Shown: one piece after another, positions 16,791-26,000 of the stretch
Layout of the letters: every line of letters starts with the position of its first letter
Position numbering within the stretch: the stretch's first letter is position 1
Assembly (NCBI RefSeq): GCF_002848135.1
Contig: NZ_PKGB01000001.1
Location: 186,001-250,000, forward strand
Reading direction: 5' to 3'
Source of the DNA: Hydrogenovibrio sp. SC-1
GTDB lineage: Bacteria; Pseudomonadota; Gammaproteobacteria; Thiomicrospirales; Thiomicrospiraceae
Length of the DNA stretch: 64,000 bases
Notes under the pieces: generated by a model
Seen by the model: only the letters and a program-made list of their open reading frames with translations
What the model was told of the DNA's origin: nothing
Database searches by the model: none
Translations under genes and position numbers: made by a program

Positions 16791-18686
16791 ATGAAATTTA
16801 CTCGAAAATTACTTTCTGTTCCGCGTATTTATAAGCGAATAATATCAATGTCAGTTGATATGCTAGGTTTATGGTTTGTTTCAGTTCTAGCAATTTGGTT
16901 GAGGTTTGGAGAATCGGTTTTTCCTATAACAGGCTATGTTCCAGCCATAGTGCTGCTTGGTTTTTTGGCACTTCCAATTTTTATAACACGAGGACTATAT
17001 CGTGCCGTAATTCGGTATATTGGTTATCAATTTGCTATGACGGTACTGTCTTCCGTAACGGTTCTGTTTGTTTTGTGGGCAGCAGCTATTTTTCTATTTG
17101 ATTTAAAATATCCTCGTTCTGCAATAATTATCACATGGCTTCTGGCCTTGTTTTTTATTGGTATTACTCGCTTGGCAGCTCGTTGGGCCTTATCTGATCG
17201 GTTAGTGAATAGACGTACGGCATGCAAACCGAGATCAGTTGCAATTTTTGGTGCGGGTTCGTCAGGAAAACAGTTGCTGAGTGCCATAAAAAAAATTCAT
17301 GGCATAAAAGTGATTGGTTTTTTAGATGATGATCTTCACTTACAAAAACATGATATAGATGCGATTAGAGTGTATTGTCGCAGTGACCTAACTCAATTAA
17401 TTGAAGTCTATGGTGTGACAGAGGTTTTTCTTGCAATTCCTTCGCTTTCACAACCACTTCGAAAAAATATCATTGAATGGCTTGAACCATATCCTGTAAA
17501 GGTTTCAACGTTACCGAGTATTGATGAAATTGTATCAGGTAAGGTCTCTTTTTCTGATATTCGAGAAGTGGCGATTGAAGATTTGCTGGGGCGTGATGCA
17601 GTACCTCCACTGGAATCACTCTTGTCCTATTGCATTACTGATAAGGTAGTTATGGTTACTGGAGCTGGGGGGTCGATTGGCTCCGAACTCTGTCGCCAGG
17701 TATTAAGGCGATCACCCAAGGTAGTCATCCTCTATGAAATGAGCGAGTTTGCACTTTATAATATTGAATCTGAGCTGAAACGCATTCACGGGTTTGAATC
17801 AACTGAATTGATCTCAATTCTGGGCAGCGTGTTGGATGAAACAAAATTGACGCGGCTTTTTTCTTTATATTCTGTCGATACTATTTACCATGCGGCAGCC
17901 TACAAGCATGTGCCTATTGTTGAGCATAATATGGAGGATGGTCTCCGTAATAACACCTTTGGAACCCATATACTAGCAAAAACTGCGGGTCAAGCCCATA
18001 TCAAAAACTTTGTCTTAATCTCCACCGATAAAGCGGTCCGACCTACTAATGTGATGGGTGCTAGTAAACGTTTGGCTGAAATGGCGTTGCAAGCCTTGCA
18101 AGTTGAATTTCCACAAACACGTTTTGTCATGGTGCGATTTGGGAATGTGCTGGGATCATCTGGCTCAGTCATTCCATTGTTTCGCAAACAAATTGCTGAA
18201 GGCGGGCCCGTGACGGTCACCCATAAAGAAATTACTCGTTATTTTATGACGATTCCAGAGGCGGCATCCTTGGTTATTCAAGCCGGATCCATGGGTAAAG
18301 GCGGAGATGTATTTGTATTGGATATGGGCGAGCCTGTGAAGATTGCAGAATTAGCGCAAAAAGTGATTAATCTTTCTGGGTTGAGTGTGGTCAATGAGCA
18401 AGGTGAAGGTGATATTGAAATTCAGTATACCGGACTAAGGCCTGGAGAAAAATTATATGAAGAATTATTGATTGGTAATAATGTGGGTGGCACGGAACAT
18501 CCTCGCATTATGAAAGCAAATGAAGATTTCTTGAGCTATAGTGAATTCGTGAAAGTTTTGCAGCAACTGGATATTGCTTTAGCGCATTATGAAATGGATA
18601 AGGTTTTTCAATATTTAACAATGTTTGTATCCGGTTTTAAACACGAGGGCGCGATGGTGGATTATTTGGGGAATAAGCCAAGTTAA
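16791..18686 (+). CDS. wbpM: Membrane UDP-GlcNAc 4,6-dehydratase, WbpM/PglF family
   Basis: A 631-residue protein with four predicted membrane helices in the first 140 residues and two Rossmann domains: the first at GAGSSGKQL (about 152-160), the second at VTGAGGSIGSEL (about 292). STDKAVRPTNVMGASKR shows the Met-x3-Lys catalytic pair of the family. The enzyme converts UDP-GlcNAc to UDP-4-keto-6-deoxy-GlcNAc, the precursor of D-QuiNAc and D-FucNAc. It closes the sugar cluster, as in Pseudomonas and many other gammaproteobacteria, and is followed by a 231-bp spacer. Confidence 0.93.
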   Translation: MKFTRKLLSVPRIYKRIISMSVDMLGLWFVSVLAIWLRFGESVFPITGYVPAIVLLGFLALPIFITRGLYRAVIRYIGYQFAMTVLSSVTVLFVLWAAAIFLFDLKYPRSAIIITWLLALFFIGITRLAARWALSDRLVNRRTACKPRSVAIFGAGSSGKQLLSAIKKIHGIKVIGFLDDDLHLQKHDIDAIRVYCRSDLTQLIEVYGVTEVFLAIPSLSQPLRKNIIEWLEPYPVKVSTLPSIDEIVSGKVSFSDIREVAIEDLLGRDAVPPLESLLSYCITDKVVMVTGAGGSIGSELCRQVLRRSPKVVILYEMSEFALYNIESELKRIHGFESTELISILGSVLDETKLTRLFSLYSVDTIYHAAAYKHVPIVEHNMEDGLRNNTFGTHILAKTAGQAHIKNFVLISTDKAVRPTNVMGASKRLAEMALQALQVEFPQTRFVMVRFGNVLGSSGSVIPLFRKQIAEGGPVTVTHKEITRYFMTIPEAASLVIQAGSMGKGGDVFVLDMGEPVKIAELAQKVINLSGLSVVNEQGEGDIEIQYTGLRPGEKLYEELLIGNNVGGTEHPRIMKANEDFLSYSEFVKVLQQLDIALAHYEMDKVFQYLTMFVSGFKHEGAMVDYLGNKPS

Positions 18687-18820
18687 TCAGGCGCAGTATA
18701 AACGCCGGGTCAAACCATTTATTAGGTGGTAAAGGCTACGCTAGGTTACATTTCATTGGCTTCGGCTCGCAATGAGTTAATGAAGCTTTAATATGTAAAT
18801 TGATTTGAGTGGATAAAAAA

Positions 18821-18849
18821 TTGACTCTTTGTGTGCTTTCTCTTATGCT
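18821..18849 (+). promoter_or_regulatory. Sigma-70-like promoter of the export module
   Basis: TTGACT at 18821-18826 and TATGCT at 18844-18849 are separated by 17 bp, close to the ideal sigma-70 arrangement. The start site would be near 18856, about 60 bp before the SLBB protein gene. It suggests that the export genes are transcribed independently of the sugar cluster. Confidence 0.6.
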
Positions 18850-18917
18850 TTGTTTCCCAATGGTTTTTGGTTTTTTTGATGGATTTTCTAGACTGATTTT
18901 TTTGATATAGGCGTCTC

Positions 18918-21764
18918 ATGCGAACTTTTCTGGTTGTTTTTTTATTTTCTTTCTTTTCTTTGCCTAGTTTGGCGGCCACGCCCACGCCTGAGCAGATTGC
19001 GCAATTTAAATCTTTGTCTCCAGGTCAGCAAGCGGCTATCGCTGCCAGTCAAGGGGTGAGCTTGCCAGGTGCGGGTGGTGTTCAAGAAATGCCACAACCC
19101 ATGGTAGACACGGTTCAAAGAGTGAAGCTAGATCCGATTGATACTGTTAAAAAAGAGGTGTTGAGAGACCAAACAGCTGAAGTCAGAGCTGTGCAACAAA
19201 CTGATTTTGGTGGTCAAAGTCGCTATTTAAAAGAACCGGCACGTCAAAAAATGAAATTACCGGTGTTTGGTGCTTCTTTGTTTGCGGGGAACCCGACCAC
19301 CTTTGCCCCTGTCAATGATATTCCCATCCCCACCGATTATATTTTAGGCCCTGGAGATCAGTTGAAAATTCAGTTATTTGGAAATAAAAGTGCTGAATAT
19401 CAGTTGGTGATTGATCGGAATGGTTCTGTGGCTTTGCCAGAGATCGGCCCTGTGAGTTTGGCGGGCTTGTCTTTTTCAGATGCAGTGTCTGTGTTGAAAA
19501 AAGAAATTGATAAGTTAGGCATTGGCGTGAGTTCCAGTGTTACTTTAGGCCAGCTGCGGTCTTTTCGTGTATTTGTCATGGGTGAGTCGCGTAATCCGGG
19601 ATCCTATTTAGTGAGTGGAATGGCAACATTAACTCATGCGCTTTATGTGAGTGGTGGAATTTCGGATATTGGTAGCTTTCGAGATATTCAACTTAAACGC
19701 CAGGGCAAGTTGATTGCATCATTGGACTTGTATGATTTATTGATTTCGGGTAACTCTAAGCAGGATGTACGATTGCAGCCGGGCGATACAGTGTTTATTC
19801 CAGTTCGTTCCCGTTCGGTTTCGATTAGTGGTGAAGTGAAGCGTCCGGCTATCTATGAATTGAAGTCGGAAAAAAAAGTGGCTGACTTAATTGATCTGGC
19901 TGGCGGCTTAACTCATGAAGCCATGAAGCAAAAAGCTAAATTAACCCGTTTGAATAAAGATGGGTTTTCCGTTATTTCCGATTTGAATTTGACCCTTAAA
20001 AAAGATTTAAATATTACCTTGAAAGATGGTGATGCGATTTCTGTCTCGCAGGGCAACCAAACTTTTGAAAGATACGTTTCCTTGTCTGGTCAAGTTTATC
20101 GAGATGGATTGTTTGCTTGGTCACCGAAGATGACGGTACTAGATTTACTGCCTAATATTAAAGCCTTTAAGCGTCAGGCCGATTTGAATTATGTGTTGAT
20201 TTTACGACAAATGGCACCCGGTGAGCCGATGACGGTTCAAACCTTTTCATGGCAAGCTATTGCTTCTGGTCAAGCTTCAGATTTACCATTGAATTCAAAT
20301 GACCAAGTCATCGTTTTGTCTCAGCAAGCAGGAGAAGCACGTCGTTCGGCATTGAATGAGGTCGTATCGATCTTAAGAGAGCAATCAAGCTTAGGAGAAC
20401 CGCCAGCCATAGTAACTATCAAAGGTGGGGTTAAGTTTGCAGGCACCTACCCATTGCAAGAGAATACCCATTTGGCAAGCTTTATTGAGTCCATTGGTGG
20501 ATTAAGGCTGAATGTGGATCGCGACTATGGTCTTATTAAGCGCAAACGTCCTGAAACGGGAGAAGCTTATTTTGAGCAGTTTAAGCTGGATCAAGCCAAA
20601 AGATTGGTTTTACAACCTGAAGATTTAGTTTTGTTATTTGATCATGATAAAAACGACCGGTCCGGTATTATTGAAGCCGAGTTAGGAGATTTATATAGTC
20701 AGTCGAGAAAGGGTGAACCACCATTAGTTGCAGGAGTGACGGGAGTTGTAAAATTTCCGGGTAAATTTCCAATTAATGATAGAGGGCGAGTTGCAGACAT
20801 TCTATTAGCTGCGGGCGGTTTGACTGAAAAAACACTAAGCACTGAAGCCGAATTGTTTCGCTATCGTATAGAAAATGGTGAAAAACGAGTATCGGATCGA
20901 TTAATGTTTAACCCACAGTTAGCATTGCAGAATAATGAGCAACATAATCTGCTATTGCAGCCTTATGATGAAATTAATCTGAAGCCGATTGCCCAGTGGA
21001 ATGAAACCTCGGTGTCTGTTACTGTAAAAGGCGAAGTGCGATATCCTGGCGTGTATCGAATTAATCCTGGTGATACTATGCAAGACTTGTTAAAGCGGGT
21101 AGGCGGCTTTACCGAATGGGCAGAACCTAAAAATGTTGTGTTTACCCGTGAAAACCTTAAACAACGTGAAGCAATGGAAATGCAACAGATGGCCAATGAC
21201 TTGGAGAAAAATCTGTTAATGGGTTTAAAAGCGGATGCTGGATTGATAAAAGGTGATTCACAGTCCATTTTGGCATTAGGACAAAGCTTGATATCTCGGT
21301 TAAAGTCGACACCAGCTCTTGGTCGTTTGGTTGTGACCTTAGATCGAAACGATCCGGTCGGTTATGCTTCAACCTTGAATATGGAATTGCGAGAAGGCGA
21401 TGTCTTGTATGTGCCCAAGCGTTCTTATGAAGTTTTGGTCACAGGAGAAGTGGCGCGGGCAGCTTCATTAGTGTACCAACCCAATATGAGCGTGTCTGAA
21501 TATTTAGGAAGGAGCGGTGGCGCGACCAAGCGGGCGGATAACGATTCGATTTATATCGTGCATGGAGATGGATCAGTGGAGAGGTTTGCTGATGGTTGGT
21601 TTGACTCCGCCTTATCAACTACGGTTTTGCCAGGGGATACCATTGTAGTGCCATTGGATATAGAGCGAATGAATCCACTGGTTTCTTGGACCAGTATTTC
21701 CTCTATCTTAGCCAATTTTGCGTTGACCGCAGCGACCTTAAATGCGATAGGAGTGTTTAATTGA
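18918..21764 (+). CDS. Polysaccharide export outer-membrane protein with multiple SLBB domains (WbfF/OtnA-like)
   Basis: The 948-residue protein starts with a signal peptide (cut likely after SLAA, residue 20 or so). A Poly_export-type domain begins at about residue 138 with YILGPGDQLKIQLFG, and repeated SLBB units follow, each with a G-x-V-x-x-P-G or similar core (GEVKRPAIYEL, GVVKFPGKFP, GEVRYPGVYRI, GEVARAASLV). The C-terminus ends in a hydrophobic stretch. It is much longer than Wza (about 380) and fits the WbfF/OtnA type of Vibrio. The expected role is passage of polysaccharide across periplasm and outer membrane. The last bases overlap the start of the Wzz-like gene. Confidence 0.87.
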   Translation: MRTFLVVFLFSFFSLPSLAATPTPEQIAQFKSLSPGQQAAIAASQGVSLPGAGGVQEMPQPMVDTVQRVKLDPIDTVKKEVLRDQTAEVRAVQQTDFGGQSRYLKEPARQKMKLPVFGASLFAGNPTTFAPVNDIPIPTDYILGPGDQLKIQLFGNKSAEYQLVIDRNGSVALPEIGPVSLAGLSFSDAVSVLKKEIDKLGIGVSSSVTLGQLRSFRVFVMGESRNPGSYLVSGMATLTHALYVSGGISDIGSFRDIQLKRQGKLIASLDLYDLLISGNSKQDVRLQPGDTVFIPVRSRSVSISGEVKRPAIYELKSEKKVADLIDLAGGLTHEAMKQKAKLTRLNKDGFSVISDLNLTLKKDLNITLKDGDAISVSQGNQTFERYVSLSGQVYRDGLFAWSPKMTVLDLLPNIKAFKRQADLNYVLILRQMAPGEPMTVQTFSWQAIASGQASDLPLNSNDQVIVLSQQAGEARRSALNEVVSILREQSSLGEPPAIVTIKGGVKFAGTYPLQENTHLASFIESIGGLRLNVDRDYGLIKRKRPETGEAYFEQFKLDQAKRLVLQPEDLVLLFDHDKNDRSGIIEAELGDLYSQSRKGEPPLVAGVTGVVKFPGKFPINDRGRVADILLAAGGLTEKTLSTEAELFRYRIENGEKRVSDRLMFNPQLALQNNEQHNLLLQPYDEINLKPIAQWNETSVSVTVKGEVRYPGVYRINPGDTMQDLLKRVGGFTEWAEPKNVVFTRENLKQREAMEMQQMANDLEKNLLMGLKADAGLIKGDSQSILALGQSLISRLKSTPALGRLVVTLDRNDPVGYASTLNMELREGDVLYVPKRSYEVLVTGEVARAASLVYQPNMSVSEYLGRSGGATKRADNDSIYIVHGDGSVERFADGWFDSALSTTVLPGDTIVVPLDIERMNPLVSWTSISSILANFALTAATLNAIGVFN

Positions 21765-22753
21765 TGTCAGCACCGTCTAAGCAAACTTCACAAGAACCCA
21801 TTTATCCTGAATCCTATAATGATGATGAAATTGATTTAGCAAAGTTGTGGGCTGTTCTTTATAAGTGTAAAAAATTGATATTAGGTCTTGCAGTAAGCCT
21901 GGCTGTTGTAGTGGCGGCTTACTCTTTAACAATTCCAAACAAGTATACTGTATCTGTCTTACTGGCGCCAGCCTCTTCAGAGGGAAGCTCTGGACTGGCA
22001 TCTCAATATGGTGGTTTAGCTAGTTTGGCTGGGATTTCTTTACCAAGTGGCGAGGCTTCTCCTATACAAACTGCTTTGGCTGTGATGCAGTCACGAAAAT
22101 TCTTAAGGGAATTTATTGCTGAAAATCAGCTAAAAAAGGAATTGTTTTCAAAATCTTGGGATGTTGATAGATCACAATGGAAGTTGAATTCTTCACTTAT
22201 GGACTCCCTAAAGCATTGGGTTGGTCTTTCTAGGCCGAGTTATAATGTCATAGATAAACCGGGACTAGGTGAACCTTCTGATTGGAGTGCAGTTCAAAAA
22301 CTTTCAAAAATGTTGTCAATAGTTCAGGACAACAAGAATGAAATGGTCACCGTATCAATTGAATGGATAGATGCTGTGCAAGCCCAAAAATGGGTGACAG
22401 CTTTTATAAATCGGATCAATACTCAAATACGACTTGAGCAAATTGAAGATTCACAAAAGACTATTGAATATCTACAAGAACAGCTTAAGGATACAAAATT
22501 AGTTGAAATAAGAATGGCTGCTTATAATTTGATAGAGAATAATATAAAAAATATGACCCTAGCTAAAACTCAAAAAGATTATGTATTTAAAATAATTGAC
22601 CCTGCGGTAATTCCTGATATTAAGTCAGGACCTAATCGATTTGTTATGGTTGTGGTTGCATTCGTATTCGGTGGGATTTTAGGCGTTTTTATTTCACTGA
22701 TTAAAGGCAGGAGAGATAGTAATGCAAAAATGATTTTAGAGAAGGATTGTTAA
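21764..22753 (+). CDS. Wzz-type chain-length determinant protein
   Basis: A 329-residue inner-membrane protein with the Wzz layout: short cytoplasmic start, IDLAKLWAVLYKCKKLI, first membrane helix at about 38-58, periplasmic helical region, and a second helix near 293-313 (FVMVVVAFVFGGILGVFISLIKG) followed by a short tail. There is no Walker motif or tyrosine-rich tail, so it is not a fused tyrosine kinase. It sets chain length of Wzy-made polymer. I choose ATG 21764 over the TTG at 21761; both overlap the upstream stop. Confidence 0.85.
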   Translation: MSAPSKQTSQEPIYPESYNDDEIDLAKLWAVLYKCKKLILGLAVSLAVVVAAYSLTIPNKYTVSVLLAPASSEGSSGLASQYGGLASLAGISLPSGEASPIQTALAVMQSRKFLREFIAENQLKKELFSKSWDVDRSQWKLNSSLMDSLKHWVGLSRPSYNVIDKPGLGEPSDWSAVQKLSKMLSIVQDNKNEMVTVSIEWIDAVQAQKWVTAFINRINTQIRLEQIEDSQKTIEYLQEQLKDTKLVEIRMAAYNLIENNIKNMTLAKTQKDYVFKIIDPAVIPDIKSGPNRFVMVVVAFVFGGILGVFISLIKGRRDSNAKMILEKDC

Positions 22754-22757
22754 ACAG

Positions 22758-25019
22758 GTGATTTCAAGTTTTAGTAACAGGTTAAGCCATCAAGTTTTTT
22801 CTATTGGCTTAAGGCTGTTGATCAGTTTGATGTTGTCACCAACGGTATTCGCATCCACTTTTAGTGATTTTTATGGCATTGATTTACTTGATGGCACTGG
22901 CATGACTGTGAATGGTACGACAGGTCTAATCATGGTGCCGACAGCACAGTTGATTAGACATGGAACTTTAGCTGGAACCTTTAATAGTTTTACCAGGCCT
23001 GGCGCTCCTGCCGATGCTGAAGCTGAAAACTATTATCTAAGTGCAGGGGTTTGGCGGGGATTAGAAGTGCAGTTTGGGCTGAATGAATTGCATGCTAAGG
23101 GAGCGAACCCCAATGCCTATGGCGATTTTTATAATCGTGACTTGGTGGGTAACTTTAAATATGGCATCAAAATGTCAGGTCAATGGCGATTGGCAATTGG
23201 TGGTCAGGATGTGATGGGGCTGGCGATCCAAAATCAACGTTTGTACGGGGTGGTAACCCATGCGTCACGCTATTTGGCCACTACGGTTGGGTATGCGGTT
23301 AAGGGAAAGTCGTCTGGCGTCTCGCAGCATTTAACTGGCCTGTTTGCAGGGGGTGAAGTGTATTTGCCTTACAATGTATCGGTTTTGATGGATTATGATG
23401 GGGTTGCAACTCGAGGTGGATTACGAGGGCGTTTGCATAATATTGCGGGGACGCATTTACAGTTGAATCTCGATACTATGCTGGCTTCAACTCAAGCGGG
23501 CGAATCTATTAGTTTTGGAATGACGATCAGTTACCCTCTTGGAGGGGGTGCCAAAGCAAAATTAGAAGCGTTAACCGATGCTAGATATCGACAATCATCC
23601 CCATACTCTTCAAGACACTCGTTGAGTGATTTGCCTAATTTTAAAAACTACTCTTCAAATAGTCTTCCCTCTGCCTCAGCTAACAAAACCCAGATTAGTC
23701 ACTCCGAGTCATCGGCTGATAAAGTGGTGCCACTAGACAGACCTTTAAACTTAAAAGCCCTAAAAGATCGCTTGATGGCAGCTGGCCTAGAGCATATTGC
23801 TTTAAAAGTCGATGAAGATACATCAATATTAAGACTACGGTACCAAAATCGACTGTACGACTTGAATCAGTTTGATGGCTTGGCACAAGCCATTGCCATA
23901 GTAGCGCCTTTTGCGAATCAATACGACTTGCTGAATCTGGAAATTGAAATCCTTAATCAACAAATTCCAATGATGTCTGTTAAGCTTGGAACCGCTTGGG
24001 CACTGGGGCAGCTTCAAAAGCATCATTCAAAAGCGGCTTATTATTTGCCAGAATTCAATCGCATTGAATGGACAGCCGAGCCAACTTGGCAAGCGGATGT
24101 GACTGGTGGTCGTTCAGAGTGGCTGAGTTTAAAGATGGAGCCCTATATCGTTTCTACGATTGGCTCGGAAATTGGTGTTTATCAACAGTCTCTGGGGCTT
24201 TTGTCAGAGTTGAGTGCGCCTCTATGGCAAGGTGCTAGTGCCCATATTTCTCGGATTGATCCGCTCTATAATAGCTATCATTTCAGGCCTGGTGGATTTT
24301 TAGAGGACAGTCGGGTGGTTTCTCAGTGGAAGGAGCTATCTTTCTCGCAGACCTGGGTGCCCATTGATGGCTTAGTGAATGTATTCAGTTATCAGCTAGC
24401 ACTTAATGAAGGTGACAAGACGGATCATATGATTAACAGCACCCGTTATTATTTTGGCGAAGGTCGTCATCAAGTTTATGGTAATTGGTCACGTCATATG
24501 GGCAATACGCCTTTGGCAACCACTGGCCTCAACGATTGGTCAGGTGACTATTATGGTTATGAATATTACTGGCCTGAACAAGGCATGGGTGCATTTATTG
24601 AAAGAGGGGTCTATCTGAATCAGGATTTAACGACCAAACTGGCATTTAAATCGTATTTGGGTGACTCACAATTACAGGCAACATTAATGCGTTCTGATAC
24701 GGGTTATGAAAAGGTAAGGTTAAACTTGACAATTCCTTTTACCACTAAACGTGCTGCAAAATTAGGCGCCTTAACCATTCGTGGAGAAAATAAGTGGTCG
24801 TATGGCATAGAAACCATTATCTCTGACCCTGATAATACTGGGGTGAATCTAAACTTGGGGGATGTTCGTTATGTCAATTTCGGCGCAGAAACCAAGCAAC
24901 CGGTGATATTAGATCAACACTTTATGGATTCTGGCCGGTTTACCCCAGCTTATATGCGCACGCACATCCATCAACTCAACCAAAGAATTAAACGGATTTT
25001 GTACCAAACAGTTGATTAA
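22758..25019 (+). CDS. yjbH: YjbH-domain outer-membrane exopolysaccharide protein (GfcD/WbfB type)
   Basis: A 753-residue protein starting at GTG 22758 with a signal peptide ending near VFAST. Early residues (GLIMVPTAQLIRHGTL) and many alternating beta-like segments ending in an aromatic-rich region (GYEYYWPEQGMGAFIERG) are typical of YjbH/GfcD, an outer-membrane beta-barrel protein in group 4 capsule and Vibrio wbf clusters. It probably works with the SLBB protein in polymer export. The companions GfcB, GfcC (YjbF, YjbG) are not in the window. One exact CCAGGCCTGG is at 22993 and a one-mismatch copy at 24283. Confidence 0.82.
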   Translation: MISSFSNRLSHQVFSIGLRLLISLMLSPTVFASTFSDFYGIDLLDGTGMTVNGTTGLIMVPTAQLIRHGTLAGTFNSFTRPGAPADAEAENYYLSAGVWRGLEVQFGLNELHAKGANPNAYGDFYNRDLVGNFKYGIKMSGQWRLAIGGQDVMGLAIQNQRLYGVVTHASRYLATTVGYAVKGKSSGVSQHLTGLFAGGEVYLPYNVSVLMDYDGVATRGGLRGRLHNIAGTHLQLNLDTMLASTQAGESISFGMTISYPLGGGAKAKLEALTDARYRQSSPYSSRHSLSDLPNFKNYSSNSLPSASANKTQISHSESSADKVVPLDRPLNLKALKDRLMAAGLEHIALKVDEDTSILRLRYQNRLYDLNQFDGLAQAIAIVAPFANQYDLLNLEIEILNQQIPMMSVKLGTAWALGQLQKHHSKAAYYLPEFNRIEWTAEPTWQADVTGGRSEWLSLKMEPYIVSTIGSEIGVYQQSLGLLSELSAPLWQGASAHISRIDPLYNSYHFRPGGFLEDSRVVSQWKELSFSQTWVPIDGLVNVFSYQLALNEGDKTDHMINSTRYYFGEGRHQVYGNWSRHMGNTPLATTGLNDWSGDYYGYEYYWPEQGMGAFIERGVYLNQDLTTKLAFKSYLGDSQLQATLMRSDTGYEKVRLNLTIPFTTKRAAKLGALTIRGENKWSYGIETIISDPDNTGVNLNLGDVRYVNFGAETKQPVILDQHFMDSGRFTPAYMRTHIHQLNQRIKRILYQTVD
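22993..23002. repeat. CCAGGCCTGG palindrome, copy in yjbH
   Basis: Exact 10-bp palindrome. Here it encodes T-R-P-G, a different reading frame from the copies that encode P-G-L-V or Q-A-W. Confidence 0.85.
24283..24292. repeat. TCAGGCCTGG, one-mismatch copy of the palindrome
   Basis: Nine of ten bases match, within yjbH; it encodes R-P-G, like the exact copy earlier in the same gene. Confidence 0.55.
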
Positions 25020-25054
25020 TTTAGTGGGCTTTCTATTGGTTTCATCGACTAACT

Positions 25055-25083
25055 AGAAGCATTTTGAGGTGCTTTTCTTTTTC
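25055..25083 (+). terminator. Weak intrinsic terminator after yjbH
   Basis: AGAAGCA at 25055-25061 pairs with TGCTTTT at 25070-25076 (one wobble pair), followed by a T-rich run to 25082. The stem is AT-rich, so termination may be partial. It lies upstream of the gspC promoter. Confidence 0.4.
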
Positions 25084-25107
25084 AAACGGCTTGGTTTTGG
25101 TTACAAT
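25079..25107 (+). promoter_or_regulatory. Probable sigma-70 promoter of the gsp operon
   Basis: TTTTCA at 25079-25084, 17 bp, then TACAAT at 25102-25107. The start site would be near 25114, about 35 bases before the preferred gspC start at 25150. The upstream box is only a fair match. Confidence 0.45.
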
Positions 25108-25149
25108 GTCGTTTTTGTCTCGTTTGGCTACCTTTTTAGGAAATCCACT

Positions 25150-25998
25150 TTGAAACGTTTATTATCATTTTCTGACTCAACCATATCGATGGAACACCTG
25201 TCTCACCTGTTAACGTGGTTGCTAGGTTTGACCGGCGCTTGGTTGTTTGGACAGCTAATTGCCAGCAGCTTGACGGTGGTGCCAGACTATCCTGTTGTCA
25301 AACTCGACCCAAAGCAAACCACCGCACCTTTACTTAAGGGTCAAGCATCTGGGTTATTTGGTTATGCGCCGATAGAAACATCCAAATCGACCCCTCCTCC
25401 TGATACGAAACAAGTTGCGAAAACCAAGCTAAATTGGACGTTGCAGGGCGTGATTGTGGATGCTAATCAAGCCGTGGCTATTATTGATGCAAATGGTCAA
25501 ACGAAGGTGGTTCTGGAAAATGAATGGGTCATGCCGCAAGTGCGATTGGTAAAGGTTATGGCGAATGGTGTCTTATTGGATAACCGTGGAGTGGCAGAAA
25601 AATTGCTTCTAAAAGCCGGAGACCAGGATTTAACTACATCAGAGCCAGTAGCAATGATTCAAGCGCAGCCGTTAACAGGCTTTGATCAGCAACGATTGAC
25701 GGAAATTGGTGAAACCTTACGTAAGTCACCGATGTCGATTGGACAGTTTTTGCGCTTTCAGCCGATTAATCAAAAGGGCCAATGGGTCGGCGTTAAAATT
25801 TGGTCTAAAAATGATAAATCGCTTTTTAAAGCGTTAGGCTTTAAAGAAGGCGATATGGTGAAACAGGTCAACGGGCGAAGTATTCAAGAAATGTCGAAAA
25901 ATCCTACTCTTTGGAAACAGTTTCTAACGATGAGCGAATTTGAACTGGTGGTAGACCGTCAGGGCGAAATGAAAACCTTACAGGTAAATTTTAATTAA
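25150..25998 (+). CDS. gspC: Type II secretion protein GspC
   Basis: I place the start at TTG 25150, nine bases after AGGAAA, giving 282 residues. The longer frame from GTG 25069 begins inside a terminator-like hairpin and upstream of the likely promoter. A membrane helix (LLTWLLGLTGAWLFGQLIA) lies near residues 20-38, then the homology region with LNWTLQGVIVD, where GspC meets the secretin, and a C-terminal PDZ domain (ALGFKEGDMVKQVNGRSIQ). GspC links the inner-membrane platform to GspD and takes part in substrate choice. First gene of a twelve-gene gsp run. Confidence 0.9.
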   Translation: MKRLLSFSDSTISMEHLSHLLTWLLGLTGAWLFGQLIASSLTVVPDYPVVKLDPKQTTAPLLKGQASGLFGYAPIETSKSTPPPDTKQVAKTKLNWTLQGVIVDANQAVAIIDANGQTKVVLENEWVMPQVRLVKVMANGVLLDNRGVAEKLLLKAGDQDLTTSEPVAMIQAQPLTGFDQQRLTEIGETLRKSPMSIGQFLRFQPINQKGQWVGVKIWSKNDKSLFKALGFKEGDMVKQVNGRSIQEMSKNPTLWKQFLTMSEFELVVDRQGEMKTLQVNFN

Positions 25999-26000
25999 CT

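Noticed and set aside
1-18686. Insertion sequences or integrases around the sugar cluster
   Set aside because: No transposase, integrase or terminal inverted repeat is visible, so mobility by a known element is not supported.
18740-18785. Inverted repeat TCATTG/CAATGA as a terminator after wbpM
   Set aside because: The stem is short and no T-run follows it.
25069-25149. N-terminal extension of GspC from GTG 25069
   Set aside because: It begins inside a terminator-like hairpin and before the predicted transcription start; TTG 25150 has a good ribosome-binding site.
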